This document shows positions 55,261-64,000 of a DNA stretch of 64,000 nt, piece after piece. Positions within the stretch are counted from its first letter, which is position 1. Every line of letters begins with the position of its first letter. Both the position numbers and the translations under genes were made by a program. The stretch comes from Medicago truncatula (Eukaryota > Streptophyta > Magnoliopsida > Fabales > Fabaceae), in assembly GCF_003473485.1 (NCBI RefSeq), contig NC_053043.1:4350001-4414000 (forward strand). The letters are read 5' to 3'. The notes beneath the pieces were generated by a model, which was not told the DNA's origin, did no database searches, and was given only the letters and a program-made list of their open reading frames with translations.

Positions 55261-55354
55261 TGAGAGCAATAATCTTTACCTTTTTCTCTTTGGGTACCTC
55301 CTTGTACTCAAACACTTTATCAACAATTTGAAGTATATTTACAAGGTGTGTGTT

Positions 55355-56026
55355 CACATGGGAAAGGTTAATACTTTCCCACCATAGGAAAGTTGGATTC
55401 AATGATTAGATTTTTCTTCACACTATCTTTCAACAATTTAAAAATTTTGAAAATTAATTTTTAGAAATTAAAAAAATATAATAAAATTCAGATAATTTTT
55501 TTTTTAAATTCAGTAATTCATTTATTGAATGTTAGAATTGTTTTTTTGAAGAAAAAAAATTATTTCAATAAAAATAAAATTTTGGAAACTAAGATAAGTT
55601 TTTATTTTTCTAAAAAGAATATATTTTTTAATTTCATAATAAAATAAGATATTCTGAAAAATAAAAATCCTAAATAAATATTTTAAAATTATAGTTTTTT
55701 ATTTTTCTAGGAAAATAAAATTCTGGAAAATAAGGTTTTTGAAATAAAATTCTAAACAATTATTTTTTTCATTTTTTCAAAAAAAAAAATTCTAACATTC
55801 AATAAATGAAATACAGAATTTTAAAAAGAAAATTATCTGAATTTTTTTATATTTTTTTCGATTTTTTTAATTTCTGAAAATTAATTTTCAGAATTTTTAA
55901 ATTGTTGGAAGATAGTGTGAAGAAAAATCTAGTGTTAAGAGAACATGTTAAGAATATGTTCTTCACTTAATCTAATCATTGAATCCAACTTTCCCATGGT
56001 GGGAAAGGATTAACCTTTCCCATGTG
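55355..56026. mobile_element. Large foldback MITE
   Basis: The left end, CACATGGGAAAGGTTAATAC followed by TTTCCCACCATAGGAAAGTTGG, is inverted against the right end, CCAACTTTCCCATGGTGGGAAA and CCTTTCCCATGTG. Arms of roughly 150 bp are well conserved; the interior is AT-rich with short AAAATTCTG/CAGAATTTT-type palindromes. Target duplication is not clear. Confidence 0.75.
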
Positions 56027-56029
56027 AAA

Positions 56030-59000
56030 TGCCACCTATTTACAAACTCATCAAGCTAAAGTTTTCCTTCAAAAATCATAAACTTCTACTAGATGATTTT
56101 CGATCATGTGTCGGTGACGTCTATTTGAGGAAGAATCGCTATTGAATGTGTCAGCTTATGATTCTTGTTCGTATTCATCCAATGGAACTTATTGTGTATT
56201 CATAGTTTCTTGTAATGTTTGAATTTGTCTCCTCAAATCATTCATTTATATTTCATATTGAGACTAACGACATGGGAGCATTTATAATGATCAAATTGAA
56301 ATTTTTATATTTTTTCAAGGTGACACTAAAAGGAAAATGGTGATTTTTCAAGGTGGGTATAGTTGTAATTTTCATAAAATTTAGGGGTAAACATAAATCT
56401 TAAAAAACTTAGGGGGTAATTTACAATTTTAGGAAGTTAAAGGGGAAAATGTGATATTCAAAATTTGAGAGGTAAAAATATAAATATATAAAAGACCAGA
56501 GGGCTTAAATATAAATTTGGGAATTTTTTGTATAAGGTTGGCATGACATTTTTATCACACATGGCAGAAAGTGATAAACAAAGAAAAGTATGTGGCTGGT
56601 GAGGGGTAAGATGATGTGGTACTAATGATGTGTTGGAGGGTTTGATTGAATGATTGGTCGTTTGTTGGACAATCTGAGGGATATGGAAGATGTGGCACAT
56701 GTCATGATCTGGATGGTTGACATGGTGTTGATTGGGCAGACTAGGTGACGTGGCACACATGTCTTGCTTCTTCATAGAGATTGGGAATATCACCTGGGTG
56801 AAATGTGTACTAGAACCATGTAGGTTCAAAGAAGAATATCTATGTATTATGTTTTGATGATAACAAGACTAATAATAAAGGAAAATTTGACTAATAATTG
56901 TGTCTATGGGCATGCATGATGGTATATAGACAAGTGAAAGAAAAAAAAGTCATCCTTTGATCTTAATGCAATAGTTGAACGTCCAAACAGAAGAAAACAT
57001 CTTTGAGGTTATGACAAGTGGTCATCAACCACAAGACAAGTTGATCAAGATCTTAAGCAATCAAGCAAATTCTTTGGTCAACACATTGTCAACAAATACA
57101 TCATATGTGTGAAGCAGTCTAAGCCCTCGTTTCAACCTAATGATTATTTGTGTGGTCAGCCGCCTTCATGCCTACTTGATTAATTGCCCAAGCAATCATC
57201 TTGATGGTTGATATATTCAAATGTGAAGACAATCATTTGGATAAAGTATTTAAAATCACGTGCCTAGCTCTGATTTGGCTCGAAATCACTTAAGATCTTC
57301 AAAGTACAAAAAAGTATTTCTCTTATAGTATTTCAATAGAGATGTCACTTCAACGATACATTAGAGATGCAATAGATGCTTGTACATATGAGTATGTATC
57401 CTTGTAATCACTATATCTCTTGTTGTATTCTCCAACAATAGGATTCTCGATGTTATATAAAGAGAAACTACTAATTTTGAGTGTTGTTGTTGTTGTTGTA
57501 GTTATTGTTGCAATCATCGTTGGTGTGTCAAAACATCATATCCTTCTATGTGAACTCAAGACAACTAATGTGAGTGTTATAAACTCCTTAATTAAAAGAT
57601 AGAGATGCGTTCTTAGTGAAATATCCACTCGAGTGAGAGTTTATCTAGATCATTTGTAAATCAGTTAATAAATTAGAAGTACTCTAGAATCGATATAGGA
57701 TTCAAATTTTAACATCTACTCAAATAGATATATCGACCTACCATGCCTTTGTATCGGTCAGATAGAAACTGAACCCCAATATTATAACCCTGCCCAGTAG
57801 TGGCAAACTGGACAGTGAAGAATGACTATAAACATTTAAGATAATCTGCATAGGCTTTAAACATTGTTCCTCATTGGCTGTGAACTAACAGAGTACACTT
57901 AAAAGTCAACATCACTATTAGGTAAACTTGTCATGGTCATGTAGTTGGGTAATTGGCAGAGATCATCACGGTTAGGAAAGGGAAAACGATGAAGGCATCA
58001 TGGTCATGCCATAGTGTAAGTGATGTGAATATCATGATTTAATAATCATGTAGTGATAGGGGTAATGGACTTGCTAAGATTGATGTTTCATGAAATCTTG
58101 GGGTGGATCATGGTGAAAGAAGTCCATCTCGGTTGAGATAGCAATGACACTCTAGATAGGGCAACTATACTAGCTATCAGGTTGAGAGTGAACCAGGTTA
58201 AACTCTCTCTCTCTTCTCTCTGTCTCTGTCTCTCTCTCTGTCTTTGTCTCTCTCTCTCTCTCTCTCTCTCCCGCTCTCTCTCTCTCTCGCTCACTCTCTT
58301 CTATTCATGTTTATGTAAAGTTCTTTATGGTTTAACTTCACCTTGTTTCTTTAGTTTTAAAATTAAATTAAATATCTTGATAAAGAACTATTATGTTCAA
58401 CATTTTCTAAACAAGTGCCTTTAAAAGGACTTGGTTAAACTTGGAAAAAGATTTTAAAATCATGAAACACAATTCAAACCCCCATATCTTGTTTTTCCAT
58501 CCACCTTCAATGTGGAACCCTGGTAACGACAAGTGAGGGCGCGTGCGGTGGATGCAAAAGTTCATATTGTGAGGTTTTGGACCTCCTGAAGTCATTGCCA
58601 GTGTTTATTTGTGCAAATTTAAATTAAAGATGGAGATTTTGAGTTTGGATTTTCCTTACTTAAAAGCTCTTATTTTAAGATTAAACTTTGTTACTTTTTT
58701 TCACTCATATCTTACTATGCCTAAGCTCTAATTACCAAGATTGCTTAGAAGCTTAGAGAGAATCCACCCTCAAATTTGGTAAAATTCAATGATCAAAGTA
58801 CATTACGGACTCTTATCTATAGGAGAAGGAAAAATAATAAAATTACATGCAACAAGCCAAGTGGCTAGAGAATCATGTTCAATAAACACAAGTGTTATTC
58901 ATGCAATAGACCAAGTGTATCACATGCAATAAGCCAGGTAAATCACATGCAACAAGGTTATGTGTCATCTGATCGAATACTGACAATATGTCAATTATAG

Positions 59001-60653
59001 ACCCCACAGTGACTTGGGCTTGGATCATTGGGCTTGGTTTATTATTTATGCCTATATCATCCTTTATTTCTTGCCCCTAGACCTCACACAAAACCTAACA
59101 GTGAGAGTTAGTCTTCTCTTCACACACACTCAAAGATCTGAAGGAGATCAGTGAAATACTCATCAGCATTCGCATATTTAGGTAATCTAAAACCTTTAAT
59201 CTTTCTTTTTTGGATCATTATTTGTTAATTTTGGATCATTATTACAAATTGTATATAGTGTGTTGACAATTGTATCAATTGGTAACAAGGCTTACTAGTC
59301 CCAATTGTGACTGAAAATTGTAATTCAAGAACACAATATCATATCATGTTTTTTTTATTGGTTCACATCATGTTTTTAATAGTTGGCTAACACGACATCA
59401 AAATCATGTTAGTTTTTCTTTTTTTATTTGATCAGAGCTTGTTTTCTCACGATCGTTAGTTGACTAAAAGTGTAGTTTACACATTAAATTTTTTCCTAGA
59501 TCTTGTTTTCCATGCGTTTGAGCAACTATGGGAATGAATTAATATTGTATTTTTTCTCCTGTCTGAATGAGGATGAAAATTTCAAAATATGACATAGAAT
59601 ACAGCAGCATATGCGGTTCGATCTATGTCGATCTCTTATACCCTTTTTGTCATATTGCCCATTTATGTTTATCTAAACAACTTGTTTGTGCTGCCATATG
59701 TAATCAAGGTATTTGAACAGTCGAGATCTGTGTTGGACCATCGTACCACAACAGAGGATTCAAATCCCAATAATCGTAAGAGATATCATAGCAAAACTAT
59801 TGCCCATAAATCGGGTCGAAAACAACCCGAATACCATATTGTTTAGGGTAGATGGTTCTAAAACCAATTAACTTTTATATTTTTAGAATGAATTATGTGA
59901 TATATGTTGATATATTGAGCAATTGTTTATTTTTTGTTGTTGAGTATTGAATTTACATTATTATTTACTTCTTACATAGTCATCTGATCATTGATTATTT
60001 ACTTCTTATGAATAACTTTAGTCAAATTTTGAGGAGTGGCATGTCCATATAATATCTTGTTTTTTTTAGAGTAATGATTATTGATGAGTGATAGAAATAT
60101 AATGATACATAGAAGGTTTCATATTAAGAAAGTTTTATTGAATTTGATAAATTTATTATAAAAATAGATTTTTATTGGGATTGTGCTGGTTAAACTCATG
60201 AATTTTTTACTGCAAAAAAAAAAAGAAGAAGAAAAACTCATGTTTTTTAGAGACATCGGAAGATGCTAACAAATATACTACTTTTAAAAAGTTAAAAAAA
60301 TCTTGAAAACGATGCATTTAACACTTTTAAACATTAAAAATTGTTTTTTCTTCTATATATACTGTTTTTTTTTACTTCTTGTCAAGTGTTAGAACTTATA
60401 GACAAAGGCCATTTAACAAAGGCCATTTTTTTTAGCATGACCCTATTAAAACTTGTAAATCATTCATTATATTAGATGATATTGCAAATGAACTAGATGC
60501 AAATAAAATAAATATATTCAATAAAATTTGTTCTTTTATATTTTATATTTTATATGTATAAACCCTTATAAAAGTACTCTTAATCTTCCTAAAATGATGC
60601 TTTTTCTGGAAAAACTATAGACATGAATTAATTCCTTATTTTTTGGGTAGAAT
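56030..60653. other. Gene-free region with LTR-like remnants and microsatellites
   Basis: No host gene is supported. 56820-57740 and 57850-58500 look like worn retroelement LTR sequence; the second ends in a CACAATTCAAACCCCC motif, common at Copia-type LTR ends (fossil, boundaries uncertain). A (GTT)n run occurs near 57482. The TC microsatellite is listed separately. Confidence 0.4.
58202..58299. repeat. (TC)n microsatellite
   Basis: About 100 bp of interrupted CT dinucleotides with occasional GT and CG. Apparent Arg/Glu and Leu/Ser ORFs here are artefacts of the repeat. Confidence 0.95.
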
Positions 60654-60961
60654 CAGGGCCGGCCCATAGCCCGTCGAGGCTGGGCGACGACACCGGGCCT
60701 CCAATTTTTTGGGGCCTAAAATATTTTTTTTTTATATGTAAGACACAAAAATAATGATTATATATCTATTAAAAGCAAATTTATTCAATTTGTACAGCTT
60801 GCTTTAGTGGTGTGACCATTTTTTGTTGAGTGTGAGGTCATGTGTTCAAGACCCACCAAAGTGTGATTTTTAATTTTTTTTTTTGGGGCCCAGATTTTTT
60901 TTTTTTTTTGCATCCCTTATAAAATTAAAACCGGGCCTATGAATTTGTTAAGACGGCCCTG
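60654..60961. mobile_element. Non-autonomous hAT element with perfect 8-bp target duplication
   Basis: The element begins CAGGGCCGGCCC and ends ACGGCCCTG. Both flanks carry GGTAGAAT. Length 308 bp, no transposase. Inside, GCTTGCTTTAGTGGTGTGAC and GTGTTCAAGACCCACC resemble A and B boxes of a tRNA-derived SINE, so it may contain SINE-like sequence. The GC-rich ends and clean duplication suggest recent movement. Confidence 0.93.
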
Positions 60962-62047
60962 GGTAGAATATACATGAATTTTAATTTACATTAAGTGATG
61001 GAAAATATACATGTGTAGAAGTAAAATAGACAATAAATATGCCTCCCTCGATTCAATCCAAAAACCTAAGTCCTTACTTTGCCCAAAATGACCCAAAATA
61101 CTTGCAATTACTAACCCACCACCGTTTTCCAATCAAAAACTAGTACACACCCAACCCAATATTCTTGACTTTGAAAGTTTGAAAATCCTCCATCCCCTCA
61201 ACCCCTATTTATTCCCATACAACAACCTCATCCATTAGAATAATCCCACACTTATTATTTCTACACAATCTCATTAATAACACACAACTCACTACTCTTT
61301 CTTTTTCTCTTTCCCTTCCCCCATGGAAATGTGTTAAAAGAAAGAGACAAATTGTTCAGATCACACACACTCCACACCTTTTTTTTTCTTTCTAAGTGAT
61401 GAAAGCCCTAGCATTAACACCTTTTTTTTCTCTGCCATCTCTGCACCAACAAGATTCCTAATTAAGTCCCCAGCATGTATTCTTTTCCTTGTTCCCTTTG
61501 CTTCTCATCCGGGGGGAATTTCCTTCTACTTTAAAACTACTTCTTTTTTATTTTTTCACTTTCCCTCCCTACTATTAATGCAAAAGTAGTTTTCTAATCA
61601 AAAAAAGCTATACCTATTGTACTGCAAGGTATGGGAGACACGGTACTCTCCTCTTACTCTTCATTCCCTTTTTATTTATTATTTCCCTTTTCTTTCCTTT
61701 CTTGTTTATTTTTCTCACAGGCGATTCTTGTTGCCTTTCTTCTATTTTTATATATTCCATATTTATTATGATATATAAACTTTTCATCTTACATTTTAAT
61801 ATGTTAAATAAATTCTTTATACTACTAATAATGAATTATTGTTATTATTGCAATTATTATAGAATTGGTGAAACGCTCTAGAGGGTAGGTGAAGAGGCTA
61901 TATAAGAAGGTTTTGTTGGTTCTGAGGGTTTCAGAAAGCAAGAGAGAAAAGCTTCTAGATTGTTTTCTCATTTGGTTATTTGTTTTTATTTTTATTTTTA
62001 TATCTATCTAGCTTTCAGTTCTTCATCAGTGATTCTTCATCATCATC
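60962..62047 (+). promoter_or_regulatory. WOX9 promoter and 5' leader
   Basis: A good TATA box (CTATATAAG) covers 61899-61905, about 145 bp before the ATG, so transcription probably starts near 61930. Upstream, 61280-61330 is a CT-rich tract and 61020-61620 is less repetitive than the desert beyond. The region just before the ATG carries a short CAT run. Confidence 0.65.
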
Positions 62048-63958
62048 ATGGCTTCATCAAATAGACACTGGCCAAGCATGTTTAAGTCTAAGCCCTGCAA
62101 CACTCATCACCAATGGCAGCATGACATCAACTCTTCTCTCATCTCTTCTGCTTGCCACAGAACCCCTTACTCCTCAGGTAAATATCTACATTTTCAATCT
62201 AAATATACTAATATTTGACTATAGTTCAGAGATTCTAATGTCTGATTTGTAACAAGTTATTATTGATATTTTGTTTTCTTCTTTCTTTATGGAAATAGGT
62301 TGTGAAGAGAGAAGTCCTGAGCCAAAGCCAAGGTGGAATCCAAAACCAGAACAAATCCGCATACTTGAAGCTATCTTCAATTCTGGAATGGTGAATCCAC
62401 CAAGAGAAGAAATAAGGAAGATTAGGGCACAGTTGCAAGAGTATGGTCAAGTTGGTGATGCTAATGTTTTCTATTGGTTCCAAAACCGCAAATCAAGAAG
62501 CAAGCATAAGCTTCGCCATCTCCAAAACCAGAACAAGAATCAGAACCAGAACCAGAATCAGAATCAAGATCAACCACCACAACAAAACCCTAATTCACTT
62601 TCTCAAATTTCTGCTACTGTACCCTCATCTTCTTCATCTTCCTCTGAGAAATCTCCACCAAAAGAATTAATACCTGCCAAAGTATTTTCCCTTGGTTTCC
62701 CTAACATCAATGATGTTGTGCCTAATTCTCCAACTGCTTCTGTGAATCAAAACCAAACATATTTTCAGACTCAAAATGTTACTACCCTTCTTCCACCACC
62801 ACAAGTAACTGCACCAACTACTGAGACTTTCTTCTTCCCGGTGCAACATCATGGACAAGGAATAGTGCTTCCTAATAATGTTACATCACAAGGGTTTTGC
62901 TTCTCTGAACTTTCCAACATGGTTCCTGCTCAATCACATGGTCAGCAACACCATAACACTGGTAATTGCACTACCAGTTTCCTGCTTAGTGAGATCATGA
63001 ACAACCATGGTGTTAATTCCTCAAAGAAAGATCAAGAACAGGATAAGTCTGTGAAAATAATGCACCAAATCCCCCCACATCTGAACATCTGTTTGCCACC
63101 CGCCACAACTACTACTACTGTTTTACATCCTACTACTTCCTCCACCATCACTGTTCCATCCCCTATCATTTCTCAAGTGCAAGGTAATTAATTAAATAGC
63201 ATTTATTTACTTATTTCAGCTACAGAAAAAGTTGAAATAATGATAGACAAATACAAAATAAAATTGGTCACCAAATTATTTAGTTTCTCTAACACTACAA
63301 TTTCACATTTTTTCATCTCTAAATTTTTGTTGCTATTTTAACATGTATAGTATTCAAAAGTTGTATTCTGCATAGTAATTTTTATTGTTTATATATTTTA
63401 AGAAAAGTTCTTTTTTCTTCTTATTAACACATCTTGTAAAGTGCAAGAGCAAAACCACAAGATCTTGACTAGTTTATTATTTTATTTTTCTTTTAGGTTA
63501 CTTCATCTATATACTTGTTAATTTTACACCGCCTATAGAACCTAAGAACATAGTTTTTGAGATGAAAATGGTAATAAGATTAATGTGAATAGGACGTGGT
63601 TAGTGTACCATGGTTTTTGGGTCACGTGTGCATGGCTTTATTGGCTTAAATATAGGCTTTAGTATTAGTTTGACTTTTGGTATCTATAGACTATAGTTAA
63701 GGTTGTATTTAGAGTTGCACATGAGAAATGATTGAGTGTATCTCAGGCATTGGTGAACCAGGTGTTGCTGCAAAATCAGTGGTGTTTATCAATGATGTGG
63801 CCTTTGAGGTTGCATCTGGACCTTTTAATGTTCGTGCGGCATTTGGTGATGATGCTGTTCTTGTACATCAAACTGGTCAGCCTGTGTTAACAAACCAGTA
63901 TGGTGTCACTCTTCATTCACTCCAGCATGGTGCATTATATTATTTGGTAAGCACGTAA
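62048..63958 (+). CDS. WOX9: WUSCHEL-related homeobox transcription factor WOX9
   Basis: Exons 62048-62177, 62299-63183 and 63747-63958 join to an open 408-residue frame. The N-terminus [18 protein letters not shown] is the WOX8/9 signature. The homeodomain (about residues 53-118) includes [20 protein letters not shown] and [20 protein letters not shown]. It is followed by an Asn/Gln repeat and a Ser/Pro-rich middle. The last exon encodes [20 protein letters not shown] and ends [12 protein letters not shown], the conserved WOX9 C-terminal block. WOX9 (STIMPY) is a nuclear regulator of embryo patterning, meristem growth and inflorescence form. I chose the stop right after YYLVST; an additional 3' exon beyond the window is less likely. 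Intron 2 is 563 bp and AT-rich. Confidence 0.95.
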
Positions 63959-64000
63959 ACATACATTATTTTATATACTTGTATAGTTAATCTTATGATC

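Noticed and set aside
56458-56829. Minus ORF of 123 codons
   Set aside because: His/Pro/Ser-biased with no domain; lies in repeat-like DNA.
58088-58424. Arg/Glu and Leu/Ser ORFs on both strands
   Set aside because: Translations of the TC microsatellite.

Overview
The window reads as nuclear DNA of a legume, most likely Medicago truncatula or a close relative. The base composition is AT-rich, genes are split by short GT-AG introns, and the families are plant-specific: a UGT79-type glycosyltransferase, LRR-VIII receptor kinases, a RABA1 GTPase and WOX9. The spaces between genes are filled with small non-autonomous DNA transposons typical of legumes. The species call is inference; no search was possible.

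Layout. 1-840 is a palindromic minisatellite. 1204-6781 (+) is an eight-exon gene for a predicted chloroplast membrane protein of unknown function, with a solo LTR in one intron. 8.1-11.1 kb and 16.3-18.96 kb are two copies of one segment, each holding a UGT79-like gene (+) and a mitochondrial-type L31 ribosomal protein gene (-). In the first copy the UGT is intact but the L31 has lost its 5' leader region. In the second copy the UGT is dead and the L31 looks complete. Between them lies a truncated LRR receptor gene (11714-15952) that could encode only a secreted ectodomain. 19443-22121 (+) is an eight-exon PDAP1/PP28-type phosphoprotein gene, head to head with the second L31. 22-28 kb is transposon-rich. 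It includes a hAT-like element with a MULE-type foldback element inside it, another large foldback, and LINE remains.

29238-36081 (+) is the complete paralogue of the truncated receptor: an 18-exon, 934-residue HPCA1-like LRR receptor kinase. 37585-37926 (+) encodes a small single-pass membrane protein. 40.4-41.15 kb holds a LINE ORF1 fragment beside an inverted repeat. 41688-44130 (-) is a two-exon RABA1 GTPase gene. About 44.5-61.9 kb has no recognisable protein gene; it holds nested MITEs, several foldbacks, LTR and SINE remnants and microsatellites. 62048-63958 (+) is WOX9, a homeobox transcription factor gene, so the gene desert is its upstream flank.

The genes do not form a pathway. 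The most interesting biology is local duplication. The two receptor paralogues share an identical 278-bp block spanning an intron, which suggests gene conversion, and one has become a kinase-less ectodomain with an otherwise open reading frame. The two UGT-L31 units have each kept a different gene in good order.
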